Source: JAGXLC01 sp041686375
Lineage (GTDB): Bacteria; Bacteroidota; Bacteroidia; Bacteroidales; UBA12077
DNA length: 64,000 bases
Direction of reading: 5' to 3'
NCBI GenBank assembly: GCA_041686375.1
Contig: JAWLEB010000010.1
Span: 1-64,000 of the forward strand
The notes under the pieces are model-generated. The model was given only the letters and a program-made list of their open reading frames with translations. It was not told the origin of the DNA and ran no database searches. A program made the translations under genes and the position numbers. Shown here piece by piece: positions 1-9,943 of this stretch. Each line of letters starts with the position of its first letter. Within the stretch, counting starts at the first letter, position 1.

Positions 1-3
1 TTG

Positions 4-78
4 TCGGGGTGGCAAGATTCGAACTTGCGACCCCCTGCTCCCAAAGCAGGTGCGCTAACCGGACTGCGCTACACCCCG
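4..78 (-). tRNA. tRNA-Pro (anticodon TGG)
   Basis: On the minus strand this folds into a complete cloverleaf. A 7-bp acceptor stem pairs 5-11 with 72-78. The anticodon stem CCTGC/GCAGG closes the loop TTTGGGA, giving anticodon TGG, and the T-arm carries TTCGAAT. The discriminator base (complement of base 4) is A, as is usual for bacterial tRNA-Pro. CCA is not encoded; the following bases read CAA, so CCA must be added after transcription. It stands alone and points away from the protease gene to its right. Confidence 0.95.
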
Positions 79-306
79 TGTCATTACATTTCTCAATGAG
101 CTCTGCAAAGAAAAACATTGTTTTCTTATTTTCCAAACGTTTTTTGTAAAAAATTTTTTGCTTGACATTGGGCATTCATTATAACAATCAAAATCATCTT
201 CTTTTATATAACGAGATCACCCCACTAATTTTCATACAGTCTGGTTTGTGATTGTCAAAAGATTGCAATAAATTATCCATTCATTATTAACCAATCCTAA
301 ATATCT

Positions 307-3300
307 ATGAAAAAACAAAGTACACTTATTGCCCTGGTTCTCTCCATAACGTTACTGGTGGCAACACCAGGAGTCCTTTTTGGAGATGAGACAAATCCAT
401 TATTGCGTTTTCCGGATATTCATAAAGACAAGGTTGTTTTTGTGTCTGCAGGGGATATATGGCTGGTTCCTGCATCCGGAGGGAATGCAAAACGGCTTAC
501 CATTCATGACGGGGAAGAAAAATTCCCGAAATTTTCACCGGATGGTGAGCTTATTGCTTTTACCGGCGAATATGATGGCAATGCCGATGTTTATGTAATG
601 AATACAGATGGTGGCAACATAACTCGTTTAACCTTTCATCCTGGTCATGACGAAGTCCTGGGGTGGCACCCCACAAAGAATAAGATACTATTCCAAACGA
701 GTCGTTCGCCCGGAACCGGTATTCCTACGAGCAGAATTTATACCATCTCACCGGAAGGAGGAATGCCTGAGCCGCTTATTCTTATTGAAGCAGCAAGGGG
801 CAGTTTTTCACACGACGGAAACCAAATTGCTTTTAACAAAACCGCCCGGGCTGATCGTACATGGAAAAGATACCAGGGTGGAAGAGCCCAGGATGTCTAT
901 GTTTACAACCTGGAAAATGACAAGGAACACAAATTAACCGATTTTGAAGGAACAGACAGGTACCCGATGTGGATAAACGATGCAGTATATTTTTCCTCCG
1001 ACCGCGACGGACATCTGAACCTTTATTCTATCAAACCTGACAAGGAAGGGCTGACCCAGCTAACACACCATGACACCTACGACGTACGGCGGCCAAGTGC
1101 AGGTGAAAACAACATTGTATATGAGTATGGAGGAGATATCTGGATTATGGACATTAACGGAGAGGAACCGGTAAAGATAGATATAACGATTGGAGCCGAT
1201 GCTTTAGGTGCCAGACCGAGAAGAATTGATGTTAAGGAATTCATAACCGGTATTGGTATTTCTCCCAATGGCAACAGAGCCCTGGTTGAAACAAGGGGTG
1301 AGATATTTACAGTCCCGCGGAACCATGGCCCCATCTATAACTTAACCAAATCTTCCGGTGCACGGGATAAAGATCCTGCCTGGTCTCCGAATGGAGAGAA
1401 AGTGGCATACATTTCGGATCAGGATGGTGAGTATGAGATACATGTCATCGATGCTAAAGGGAAGAAGGAAGCAATAAAGTTAACCGAACATGAAGAAGGT
1501 TATCGTCATACGTTGAGATGGTCACCGGATGGCAATAAAATTGCTTTCACGGATCAAAATTTAACCCTCTATTACCTGGATGTTGATTCCAAAGAGATTG
1601 CGAAAGTAGATAAAGCACACTATGAATCAGTCGATGTACCAATCGATGAGAAACCAATCTACGATTTCAGGTGGTCACCGGACAGCAGGTATTTAGCTTA
1701 TTCTAAAATGACTGAAAAACAGGTTTTCCAAATCTTTATTTACGCCCTGGAAAACGAAAAGGTACACAACGTGAGCCAAAATTTATTCAATGATTTCCAT
1801 CCGGTATTCACGAAAGATGGCAAACACCTGCTGTTTGTCTCTAATCGCAGCTTCGACCCTACCTTTGACGACTTTGAATGGGAGATGGTCTATAAAGATG
1901 TAGCCGGAATTTATGCTTTAACACTTGAAAAGGACGAAAAGCCATTGTTACCATTCCAGAATGATGAAGCCACCCAGGAAAATAATGAGAAAAATTCCGG
2001 TAATCAACAACTGAATATTGATTTTGAAGGAATTTCCGACCGGGTGGAGAAATTGCCGCTACCGAAAGGGAATTATCGTTACTTATCGGTAAATGACCAG
2101 TCGCTCTTTTACCTGAACAAAGACGAGGGTGATTTTAACCGTTTCGAATTCAGGGGTGTTGAAACAATGGATTTATATGCATTCGATTTTGAATCCAGGA
2201 AAGAACGTAAAGTGATTGGTGATATAGAAGAATATCAGCTTTCTGAGGATGGGCAGAGCATTGCTTACCTAAAAGACGAAGATGTGGGCATCATAAATTC
2301 TTCTGAAACCGAAAGCAAAGGTCATAAATTAGACCTGGCAAACCTTGAAATGCAACTTCATCCGCGTAAAGAATGGAAACAGATATACAATGAAGCCTGG
2401 CGAATGGAAAGGGATTATTACTACGAACCCAATATGCATGGGGTAGATTGGGAGCTTATGAAAAATAAATACGAAAAATTACTGGATCGTGCCGCTTCAC
2501 GTGAGGATGTACGTTACATTATCGGCGAACTGATTGGAGAATTGAATACTTCACATACGTATGTATCTGGTGGTGATAAAAAACGTGAAGCGGAATCAAC
2601 AGATATAGGAATGCTTGGAGCCGATTACGAAATCGATGCGCAAGCCAATCGATATCGTTTTAAAAAGATTCTGCGCAATGCTTCCTGGTCAAGGTCTGCA
2701 GTTCCTCCCCTGGATCTTCCTGGCATGAATGTAAAAGAAGGCGATTATTTGCTTGAAGTGAATGGAGAAAAGGTAACTGCAGATAAGAATATTCACAGCT
2801 ATTTCCAGGGTCTTGCAGGCGAACAGGTTCACCTTACCATTAATAATCGGACTGAAAGTGAAGGTGCACGTGAAATAACAGTGAAACCGCTAAATAGTGA
2901 ACGTACTTTACGTTATATCAATTGGGTTGAACGAAACAGAAAGAAGGTAGATGAACTGACGGACGGGAAGGTTGGATATATTCATTTCCCGGATACCTAT
3001 ATGGGTTCAGCCACCTATTTCCCCCGCTATTTTTATTCCCAATTGAGAAAAGAGGCTCTGGTTATAGACGGCAGGTTTAACGGCGGGGGACTGGATCCCT
3101 ATATCTTTTTACGCAGACTGAATACAAAACCAATGGCCTACTGGACACGCAGGTATTCACATGACCAAACCATTCCGCCAACAACTACGATGGCACATAT
3201 GGTATGTCTGACCAATAAATATGCCGGTTCCGGTGGAGATATGCTGCCTTTCGAGTTCCGTGAAATGGGCATGGGTGAAATCGTAGGAACGACAACCTGG

Positions 3301-3570
3301 GGTGGACTTGTAGGTGTATCTCAGTTTATTCCCCTAATTGACGGAGGCATGATAACCGCTCCGGATTACCGGATATATAATACAGAAGGCGAATGGATCA
3401 TTGAGAATGAAGGCGTTACACCAGACAGGGTCATTGAACTTGATTCTAAAGAGATGTCCAACGATATCGATGCTCAACTCCGTGAAGGAATTGAAATACT
3501 GATGGAAAAAATAGAAAAGGAACCAAAAAAGTGGCCAAAGCATAAGCCATATCCCGTGGATAAGCAATGA
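307..3570 (+). CDS. Exported tricorn-like protease (peptidase family S41)
   Basis: A 1087-residue protease. It begins with a Sec signal peptide (about residues 1-26). Next come many TolB/WD40-like blades with repeated FSPDG/WSPDG motifs (about 30-680), forming the two propellers of tricorn core proteases. A helical C1 part, a PDZ domain (about 770-870) and the S41 catalytic domain follow. The Ser-His pair of tricorn is seen as TSH (Ser749-His750), and the nucleophile lies in YAGSGGD (Ser975). Family knowledge: tricorn degrades oligopeptides to di- and tripeptides. The signal peptide implies periplasmic action, unlike the cytosolic archaeal enzyme, so a role in scavenging peptides outside the cytoplasm is inferred. 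It is monocistronic, with a hairpin after the stop. The close length match to tricorn makes the family call secure; the substrate is unknown. Confidence 0.93.
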   Translation: MKKQSTLIALVLSITLLVATPGVLFGDETNPLLRFPDIHKDKVVFVSAGDIWLVPASGGNAKRLTIHDGEEKFPKFSPDGELIAFTGEYDGNADVYVMNTDGGNITRLTFHPGHDEVLGWHPTKNKILFQTSRSPGTGIPTSRIYTISPEGGMPEPLILIEAARGSFSHDGNQIAFNKTARADRTWKRYQGGRAQDVYVYNLENDKEHKLTDFEGTDRYPMWINDAVYFSSDRDGHLNLYSIKPDKEGLTQLTHHDTYDVRRPSAGENNIVYEYGGDIWIMDINGEEPVKIDITIGADALGARPRRIDVKEFITGIGISPNGNRALVETRGEIFTVPRNHGPIYNLTKSSGARDKDPAWSPNGEKVAYISDQDGEYEIHVIDAKGKKEAIKLTEHEEGYRHTLRWSPDGNKIAFTDQNLTLYYLDVDSKEIAKVDKAHYESVDVPIDEKPIYDFRWSPDSRYLAYSKMTEKQVFQIFIYALENEKVHNVSQNLFNDFHPVFTKDGKHLLFVSNRSFDPTFDDFEWEMVYKDVAGIYALTLEKDEKPLLPFQNDEATQENNEKNSGNQQLNIDFEGISDRVEKLPLPKGNYRYLSVNDQSLFYLNKDEGDFNRFEFRGVETMDLYAFDFESRKERKVIGDIEEYQLSEDGQSIAYLKDEDVGIINSSETESKGHKLDLANLEMQLHPRKEWKQIYNEAWRMERDYYYEPNMHGVDWELMKNKYEKLLDRAASREDVRYIIGELIGELNTSHTYVSGGDKKREAESTDIGMLGADYEIDAQANRYRFKKILRNASWSRSAVPPLDLPGMNVKEGDYLLEVNGEKVTADKNIHSYFQGLAGEQVHLTINNRTESEGAREITVKPLNSERTLRYINWVERNRKKVDELTDGKVGYIHFPDTYMGSATYFPRYFYSQLRKEALVIDGRFNGGGLDPYIFLRRLNTKPMAYWTRRYSHDQTIPPTTTMAHMVCLTNKYAGSGGDMLPFEFREMGMGEIVGTTTWGGLVGVSQFIPLIDGGMITAPDYRIYNTEGEWIIENEGVTPDRVIELDSKEMSNDIDAQLREGIEILMEKIEKEPKKWPKHKPYPVDKQ

Positions 3571-3629
3571 AAAAAATAACTGCTGATTCACATAAAAAAT
3601 AAAAGCCCGCTTTTATTAAAATAAAGCAT

Positions 3630-3668
3630 AAGTCCAGGCTGCCATGGCACAGTCTGGACTTATTTTTC
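3630..3668 (+). terminator. Rho-independent terminator after the tricorn-like protease gene
   Basis: An 8-bp perfect inverted repeat (AAGTCCAG at 3630-3637, CTGGACTT at 3654-3661) is followed by ATTTTTC. It lies 60 bases after the stop codon. No stable alternative hairpin was seen between it and the gene. Confidence 0.75.
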
Positions 3669-3853
3669 ATGGTTTAATTACCTCAATAATTCCTACTGCT
3701 GCCCGTAGGTTCGAACTCCCCATCGCTCTTTCGTTCCGCCGTACTATCCAGTCTTTCTTTCTTATCTTTTCTAATTATTTTCCTAATGCAGCATATCAAA
3801 TTAAAAACAGTCATTTTACTATAAAGCATATTAATAACTAAAACCTTACTTAT

Positions 3854-6232
3854 ATGTTTTTCAATAACCTTAAAATCGCTTTTCGAAAACTGCGCAGAGA
3901 AAAACTATACAGCTTTATAAACATCAGCGGACTTTCGATTGGACTAGCCTGTTGTATCCTGATTTTGCTTTTTGTCCAGGATGAAATCAAACATGACAAA
4001 TTCCATAACAACAGTGAACGCATCTACAGATTATTAAACCGTAATGCAGAACAAAGCGAATTGTCTGCGTCTCACCCAGGCTCATTGTTACCCGCTATAG
4101 ATGAAAAGCTCCCGGAAATTGAAAAGTCCATCCGGATGATTCTTTTTTACGATGACAAAATTGTCAGGCATGAGGATAAACAATACCTTTCAGACCTTCT
4201 ATATACAGACTCGTCTTTTTTCGAAATATTCAGCTTTGAATTAACACAGGGAAATCCGGAAGAAGCATTGAAAGCTCCCATGTCTGCAGTTCTAACAAAA
4301 AGTACTGCCAGAAAGTATTTTGGAGATGAAAACCCAATTGGCAAAGAACTGAACTTGTCCAACAAATATGATCTCACTGTTACCGGTGTAATGGAAGACT
4401 TCCCGGAACAATCACACCTTCAGTCGGATCTCGTAATTTCTTTCAGGAGCCTGGAGGACGTCAACCCTTACGCAGTTTCTAACTGGGGTATGACGGCATC
4501 AAATATTTACATGCGTTTAAAACGCAACACAGAAGTTGAATCGCTTGAAAAGAAAATTAAAGAAACGCATATGTCTGTCAAACCGGATGGTATCCCGGAA
4601 CAAGAGTTTGTTCTACAACCACTAAATAAAATATACCTGCATTCATCGGATGTAAGATGGGATTATATAAAAAAAGGAGATTTTAAAGTAGTCACCAGCC
4701 TTTCTGTTGTTGCAGTGTTGATTTTAATCATTGCCTGCTTCAATTACATGAATATGTCAACTGCCAATTATACAAAAGAAGCAAGTCATATAGGCATAGC
4801 CAAAACACTGGGTGCAAAAAGACGGAATCTTATCGGAAAATATTTCTCGGAGACAATCTTAACCTCACTGATAGCCATTGCTATCGCTCTAATAATCTCA
4901 AATATATTGTTGCCATCATTCAATAATTTTACAGGGAAATCGGTTAGCCTTAATATTATTCACAATCCTTTTCTGGTTTATTCATTAATCACCATATTCA
5001 TTATAACAGTCCTGATTGGTGGTAGTTACCCCGCATTTTTCCTTTCCAGTTTTAAACCGCTCAGGGTAATGAAGACTCACAATTCTTTTTTGCCCTCAAT
5101 CAAAGGAAGTCATGATTTCTGGCGTAAAAGCTTTATAGTTGTCCAATATGCAATAGCCATTGTTTTGATTATTTCTACTTTTATAATATACAAGCAAATA
5201 CAGCTTATTACCAGGGAAAAAACAGGATTTGAAAAAGACCAGGTCCTTGCAGTCAAAAATCCATGGGGAGAAAAAATGAACAAAAGATATAACCTCTATT
5301 TTGAACAAATAAAAAACAATCCCGAAATAATCAATGCCGGTGGCAGTTTTAATATTCCCGGTGAGAATATTAATAACTACACTGCATTTTACACCTCCGA
5401 TGAAAACAAGTTTAATGCAGGCTATAATACTGTATCACCTGAATACTTTTCAGTGCTGGAAAGTAAATTTGTTGCCGGAAGAAACTTCAACAAAGAGTTA
5501 CGCACAGATAGTACGGCTATTATCATCAACGAAAAGTTAGCACAAGAATTAAAATTCGACGACCCAATAGGCAAAGAAGTCCGTACAGGAATGAAAGAGC
5601 AGCCTGTGAAAATAATAGGCATTATTGAAAATATTCAGTATTCCTCACTACATGAAGAAAACACACCGGTATTTTACGCATTGCATAATGGCCAAAAGCT
5701 AAATATCATCACAAAAATACAGAAAGGAAAAACATCCGAAACACTAAGCTACCTCAAGAAAGAATGGGAAAACCTGAATCCTGAGTGGCCCTTCCGTTAT
5801 GAATTTTTGGATGAAAAAATTGACAATGTCTATAAAACCGAATTAAAAACCATTGCACTGATAAGAATTTTCACGTTTCTTTCTATATTCCTCTCATGCA
5901 TGGGCATATTCGGATTTGCAGGATTTAACATAAAGCAACGAACCAAAGAAATAGGAATTCGAAAAGTGAATGGGGCGACTGTGAGCAATATCCTGGCTCT
6001 TCTCAACAAAGACTTTGTAAAATGGGTGCTCATCTCTTTTGCTCTGGCTGTACCGGTGGCTTACTACATCATGAATAAATGGCTTCAAAGCTTTGCATAC
6101 AAAACAGCATTAAGCTGGTGGATTTTCGCAGTATCCGGACTGCTAACCATAATCATAGCAACACTGACAGTTAGCTGGCAAAGCTGGCGGGCAGCAAGAA
6201 AAAACCCGGTAGATAGTCTGAGGTATGAATGA
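3854..6232 (+). CDS. ABC transporter permease, MacB/FtsX type with two FtsX domains
   Basis: 792 residues. An N-terminal transmembrane segment follows the basic FRKLRREKLYSFINISGL stretch, the usual start of Bacteroidota MacB-like permeases. Then come a MacB-PCD periplasmic domain, a first FtsX domain (about 280-400), a transmembrane segment near 430, a second periplasmic domain, and a second FtsX domain (about 665-785) that contains the RTKEIGIRKVNGA coupling motif. The two-FtsX layout resembles LolC/YbbP-type permeases. No ATPase gene is adjacent, so its ATP-binding partner must be elsewhere. The family acts in export or membrane extraction of lipoproteins, peptides or antimicrobials; the substrate cannot be told from sequence. 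It appears to be a single-gene transcript. Confidence 0.9.
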   Translation: MFFNNLKIAFRKLRREKLYSFINISGLSIGLACCILILLFVQDEIKHDKFHNNSERIYRLLNRNAEQSELSASHPGSLLPAIDEKLPEIEKSIRMILFYDDKIVRHEDKQYLSDLLYTDSSFFEIFSFELTQGNPEEALKAPMSAVLTKSTARKYFGDENPIGKELNLSNKYDLTVTGVMEDFPEQSHLQSDLVISFRSLEDVNPYAVSNWGMTASNIYMRLKRNTEVESLEKKIKETHMSVKPDGIPEQEFVLQPLNKIYLHSSDVRWDYIKKGDFKVVTSLSVVAVLILIIACFNYMNMSTANYTKEASHIGIAKTLGAKRRNLIGKYFSETILTSLIAIAIALIISNILLPSFNNFTGKSVSLNIIHNPFLVYSLITIFIITVLIGGSYPAFFLSSFKPLRVMKTHNSFLPSIKGSHDFWRKSFIVVQYAIAIVLIISTFIIYKQIQLITREKTGFEKDQVLAVKNPWGEKMNKRYNLYFEQIKNNPEIINAGGSFNIPGENINNYTAFYTSDENKFNAGYNTVSPEYFSVLESKFVAGRNFNKELRTDSTAIIINEKLAQELKFDDPIGKEVRTGMKEQPVKIIGIIENIQYSSLHEENTPVFYALHNGQKLNIITKIQKGKTSETLSYLKKEWENLNPEWPFRYEFLDEKIDNVYKTELKTIALIRIFTFLSIFLSCMGIFGFAGFNIKQRTKEIGIRKVNGATVSNILALLNKDFVKWVLISFALAVPVAYYIMNKWLQSFAYKTALSWWIFAVSGLLTIIIATLTVSWQSWRAARKNPVDSLRYE

Positions 6233-6670
6233 TTGGTTATAAAGAATTGTTAATTGGTTAAATTGTTTTCTATAGACATTGCACTGCTACGCAGCTATAA
6301 GGGTTCATGCTGAATATATTCCAAATCATAAAAGAAGAGTCTTCGACAACATATAATGCCGAACCTACGGTTCACTTTTGCAGCTTATACTACATTTTTC
6401 TACCACAATTCAGTACCTAATGGCACTCCAACAATACTGCAGGGCAATCGAATAACAATATCGATGACCACTGAATGAAAACCGAAGTGACCTGGAACGT
6501 GAAACATGAAACCATCAAAAACCCATTGTATAAAAACAATAGCAAAAAGCACACTTTTAGGGGGACTCCTTTATACATCGGCAACCTTGTATCCAAAGCA
6601 ATTCAAATAATTTTGCTACTCTGTAAAATATTTATAAATTTATCCGCATTCCTTATATATTAAAAGCAAA
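6233..6670. other. Intergenic region with degenerate repeat hairpins
   Basis: 438 bases between the permease and the Lrp-type gene. No convincing gene is present; a 62-codon open frame at 6475-6663 has no recognisable protein features and was rejected. The clearest structure is a pair of small hairpins at 6361-6373 and 6412-6427, listed separately. The last 60 bases before the regulator are very AT-rich and presumably hold its promoter, but no clear TAnnTTTG element was found. Confidence 0.6.
6361..6427. repeat. Candidate interspersed-repeat unit: paired small hairpins
   Basis: The first hairpin is a perfect inverted repeat, GAACC-TAC-GGTTC (6361-6373). The second is an imperfect one, AGTACC/TGGCACT (6412-6427). 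They are separated by a T-rich spacer containing TTTTTCTACCA. This arrangement resembles the short CCTACGG-centred palindromic repeats often seen between genes in Bacteroidota genomes. Only one copy was found in this window, so its repetitive nature is inferred from memory, not shown. Confidence 0.4.
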
Positions 6671-7132
6671 ATGAACAAAAAACTTAAGATTGATAACACA
6701 GATCGTAAGATTCTATCTTGCCTGATACAGGATGCACGCAAGCCTTTCCTGGAAATAGCACGTGAATGCGGTATTTCCGGAGCAGCTATTCATCAGCGTA
6801 TTCGTAAGCTAGAGGAGAAGGGTGTCATTGAAGGGTCCAAGTTCAAAATAAGACCTCAAAGTGTGGGATATGACTTATGTGTATTTGTAGGAGTATACCT
6901 AGATCAGGCTCATATGTATAAAAATGTAGTGAATGATTTTAAAAACATCCCGGAAATTGTCGAATGTCATTATACCACAGGAGAATATGCGTTACTACTG
7001 AAGATGTACTGTGAAAGTAACGAACACCTGATGGATATCCTCGTCAATACCATTCAAAACATCAACGGTGTAGCCCGGACCGAAACATTCATTTCCCTGG
7101 AGCAGACTATAAACAGGGATTTTGAGTTATAA
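6671..7132 (+). CDS. Lrp/AsnC-family transcriptional regulator
   Basis: 153 residues, the standard family length. An N-terminal winged helix-turn-helix (about 8-60) includes the recognition stretch SGAAIHQRIRKLEEKGVI. A C-terminal RAM/AsnC ligand-binding domain (about 70-150) contains the VVNDFKNIPEIVECHYTTGEYALLLK strand-helix core. Family members bind amino acids and form octamers that control amino-acid metabolism or transport. It lies 87 bases upstream of the U32 gene, in the same direction, without an obvious terminator between them, so the two may share a transcript. Its targets cannot be deduced here. Confidence 0.93.
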   Translation: MNKKLKIDNTDRKILSCLIQDARKPFLEIARECGISGAAIHQRIRKLEEKGVIEGSKFKIRPQSVGYDLCVFVGVYLDQAHMYKNVVNDFKNIPEIVECHYTTGEYALLLKMYCESNEHLMDILVNTIQNINGVARTETFISLEQTINRDFEL

Positions 7133-7219
7133 CAACATCATATTAAATATTTTAGCAAAAAATTTCCATCCGGACTGGATCGGAAAAATGTACAAGGAAA
7201 CATTGATTATCTTGCATTT

Positions 7220-9202
7220 ATGAGAAACAAACACAACAAACCCGAACTTTTACTACCCGCAAGTAATCCTGAAACATTCTTTGCTGCTGTTGAAGGTGGA
7301 GCCAATGCGGTTTATAGCGGCCTGAAAAAATTTAATGCAAGAGCGAGAGCTGATAATTTCACCTTTTCCCAACTGCAGTCTTTATTGAAAGAGGCAAAAA
7401 AGAACAATATTAAGGTCTTCCTGACTTTGAACACAGTCATAAAAAACGAAGAGCTAGTAGAAATTGCAGATACCTTGCACATGCTGGCACAGACTGATAT
7501 TTCCGCTTTAATCATACAGGACTGGGGCGTTTACCATCTCATTAAAAATTTCTTCCAATCTTTGAAAGTCCATGCCAGCACACAAATGGGTAATCATAAT
7601 TCGCTGGGAGGCATATATGCAGACAAAAAGCAATTTGAAAGGGTGATTTTCGCAAGAGAATTAACACCAAAGGAAATCCACTCTATACAAGACAAATCAA
7701 ACATTGAAATCGAACTATTTGCCCATGGAGCATTATGTTATTCATTTTCAGGGATGTGCCTTTTTAGTAGTTTTCTGGGAGGCATGAGCGCAAACAGGGG
7801 ACAGTGCATGCAGCCATGCCGCAGATTATATGAATCCGGAGATGACAAAAAGTATCTGTTCAGCTTAAAAGACAATGAGCTGATAGATTTCATTCCCACT
7901 ATAATGGAGCTAGGTGTTTCTTCAATTAAAATAGAAGGAAGACTAAAACCCGCTGAATATATGTATAATGTCGGCCAAGCCTATAGAATGGCAATTGACG
8001 ATCCCTCTAGAATTCCGGAAGCCAAAGCACTATTAAAATATGATATGGGAAGGGAGAAAAGCTCCTATTTTTTTGGAGGCAATGTCAAAGAATCGGTTAC
8101 GGACAATCCCACCACCGGCATATTTCTTGGTGCTGTTAAAGATGCAGGAAGCGATTTTTTCACCTTTCCTACCCGTGAACTCCTGAAAGAAGGAAACCGA
8201 TTATGGATTCGGACACGAAAAGGTAAAAACAGGCAAGCCATAAAACTGAAGGATTTCAAGCAAAAAGGCGATATGATACGCGTAACAATAAGCAACCATA
8301 AAGTAAACAAAGGCGATCAGGTTTACCTTGCCAACTTACGGGATAAAAAATTCCCTTCCCGGTTTAAAGAAAAAGGCGACAATGTCCCTGTTGGAATACC
8401 GGATAATGAACGAAAAAAAATCCTGCAAACGCTCTCAAAAAGTAAAAGCCTGGAAAAGGAACAGCGCTTTCTAAGGATTGACAGTATACAATGGTTAAAA
8501 AAAGTACCCTTCCAGGAAATCGAAGGCCTTATCATAAATCTCATTGAAAAAGAGTGGCGTAAATTAGATACGAGCGCATTTCTAATGAAAAAAAATATGC
8601 ACAAAATCTTTTTTGAATTGCCTAAATTTATCCCGGAATACAAAATTCCCTTCTATGAATCCTTGCTTCAGCAATACAGAAAGCAAGGATACCGAAATTA
8701 CATGATTAGTCACCTCTCTCAACAGCTTATCATTCCGAAAAATTCAAATATCGCCACCAATGAAAATGTATACATTTTTAATGACGCAGCTATTCAGCAT
8801 CTGACGGATGAAAACATTAAACTCTTCTGCTATCCGCTGGAAAACGACCTTGATAATTTAAAATCCATTCATAACAAAAAGGGAATTGTTCCGGTATATT
8901 TTTATCCTGAACTGTTTTACTCGAGAATGCCTGTGAAATCTACCCGAACGATAATCAATGACGAACACACCAGATTCAGCAAAGTAATCAAAAACGGAAA
9001 TACCATTATAATTCCCGAGAGTCCCGTTTCATTCACACAATATAAAGATAAACTCAGCGCGATGGGCTACGGAAGATTCCTGATAGACGTAAGCCATGAA
9101 AAACCATCAGATAAGCGACTGCATACGATAATAAACAGACTGAATCATTCAGAGCAGATACAGCCCTCAAGCAATTTTAATATGAAAACAAATCTTACAT
9201 AA
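7220..9202 (+). CDS. U32-family protein, RlhA-like (tRNA/rRNA hydroxylation group)
   Basis: 660 residues. The N-terminal half has the U32 TIM-barrel core: LLLPASNPETFFAAVEGGANAVYSG near the start, and the signature with four cysteines around residues 172-200 (GALCYS, GMCLFSS, RGQCMQPCR), expected to bind an iron-sulfur cluster. The IKIEGRLKPAEYMYNV motif follows. The overall length fits E. coli RlhA (23S rRNA C2501 hydroxylation) better than the shorter TrhP (about 450). Although the family is named a peptidase, characterised relatives use prephenate-linked chemistry for RNA hydroxylation or O2-independent hydroxylation (UbiU/V). The exact substrate is inferred. The C-terminal third is divergent and lysine-rich. 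Confidence 0.85.
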   Translation: MRNKHNKPELLLPASNPETFFAAVEGGANAVYSGLKKFNARARADNFTFSQLQSLLKEAKKNNIKVFLTLNTVIKNEELVEIADTLHMLAQTDISALIIQDWGVYHLIKNFFQSLKVHASTQMGNHNSLGGIYADKKQFERVIFARELTPKEIHSIQDKSNIEIELFAHGALCYSFSGMCLFSSFLGGMSANRGQCMQPCRRLYESGDDKKYLFSLKDNELIDFIPTIMELGVSSIKIEGRLKPAEYMYNVGQAYRMAIDDPSRIPEAKALLKYDMGREKSSYFFGGNVKESVTDNPTTGIFLGAVKDAGSDFFTFPTRELLKEGNRLWIRTRKGKNRQAIKLKDFKQKGDMIRVTISNHKVNKGDQVYLANLRDKKFPSRFKEKGDNVPVGIPDNERKKILQTLSKSKSLEKEQRFLRIDSIQWLKKVPFQEIEGLIINLIEKEWRKLDTSAFLMKKNMHKIFFELPKFIPEYKIPFYESLLQQYRKQGYRNYMISHLSQQLIIPKNSNIATNENVYIFNDAAIQHLTDENIKLFCYPLENDLDNLKSIHNKKGIVPVYFYPELFYSRMPVKSTRTIINDEHTRFSKVIKNGNTIIIPESPVSFTQYKDKLSAMGYGRFLIDVSHEKPSDKRLHTIINRLNHSEQIQPSSNFNMKTNLT

Positions 9203-9271
9203 AATTTGTTTATAAAATAGTCGAAACGGAATAAACTGTTCCCTATCATAACTTTTCGGAAACTTAATATT

Positions 9272-9943
9272 ATGGAATCATTAAAAAACATTACCCCAAA
9301 GAAAGCCAAAGAACAGCAAAGAGAACTTGCCGGAAAGGTTAAAATATCCGGCATGCCTGATAAGATAGAAATAATTGCCGGAATAGACGTAGCCTATCAT
9401 AAAAAGCCCCTGACAGGATTCTGTGCCGTATCCCTCTTTAAATATCCTGAAATAGAACATATAAAAACCTATACCGAACTGGATATTATCGGATATCCGT
9501 ATATTCCCGGGCTCCTGAGTTACCGTGAAGGTCCTCTGATAATGGACACCTTAGCAAAGGTAGAAGAGAAGATTGATGTCTTGCTTTTTGACGGACAGGG
9601 AATTGCACATCCACGGGGATTAGGAATAGCAGCGCACATCGGGGTATTAACAAACAAACCCTCAGTTGGTTGTGCCAAGAAAAATCTTTTTGGTGAATAT
9701 AAAGAGCCAGGTACTTCCAAAGGGGCAAAAAGTAATCTTGTAAATCCTGACAGGAAAGTTATCGGCACCGTTTTACGCACCCGCGAGAATACCAAACCCG
9801 TATTTGTATCCCCAGGACATAAAATTGGGATTAAAGAAGCCAGTGAATTGGTCATGAACTGTACGACAAAATACCGTCTTCCTGAACCGACAAGGATAGC
9901 CGACCAGAAAGCAGAAAAGTATAAAAACGAAGGAGATATTTAA
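9272..9943 (+). CDS. nfi: Endonuclease V (deoxyinosine 3' endonuclease)
   Basis: 223 residues, the normal length. The RNase H-like fold shows the expected active-site positions: the first Asp in AGIDVAY, the PYIPGLLSYRE motif with its catalytic Glu and the tyrosine wedge, and the second Asp in DGQGIAHPRGLGIAAHIG. The enzyme nicks DNA one base 3' of deoxyinosine in repair of deaminated adenine; some relatives also cut inosine RNA. The ATG at 9272 follows an AT-rich leader without a Shine-Dalgarno sequence. Its stop overlaps the stop of the convergent hydE by three bases inside the palindrome TTAA, so the two transcripts must overlap or share a termination region. Confidence 0.94.
   Translation: MESLKNITPKKAKEQQRELAGKVKISGMPDKIEIIAGIDVAYHKKPLTGFCAVSLFKYPEIEHIKTYTELDIIGYPYIPGLLSYREGPLIMDTLAKVEEKIDVLLFDGQGIAHPRGLGIAAHIGVLTNKPSVGCAKKNLFGEYKEPGTSKGAKSNLVNPDRKVIGTVLRTRENTKPVFVSPGHKIGIKEASELVMNCTTKYRLPEPTRIADQKAEKYKNEGDI

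Noticed and set aside
3692..3720. CCTAC...GTAGGTTCGAACTCCC, resembling a tRNA T-arm end
   Set aside because: The stem does not pair properly and no acceptor or anticodon arm exists nearby. Its 11-base inverted match to 6360-6370 is too short to call a flanking repeat.
3644..3841. 65-codon open frame after the tricorn-like gene
   Set aside because: It starts inside the terminator hairpin and has no homologous character.
6475..6663. 62-codon open frame before the Lrp-type gene
   Set aside because: No protein-like composition or recognised motif, and it overlaps an AT-rich leader that more probably holds the regulator's promoter.
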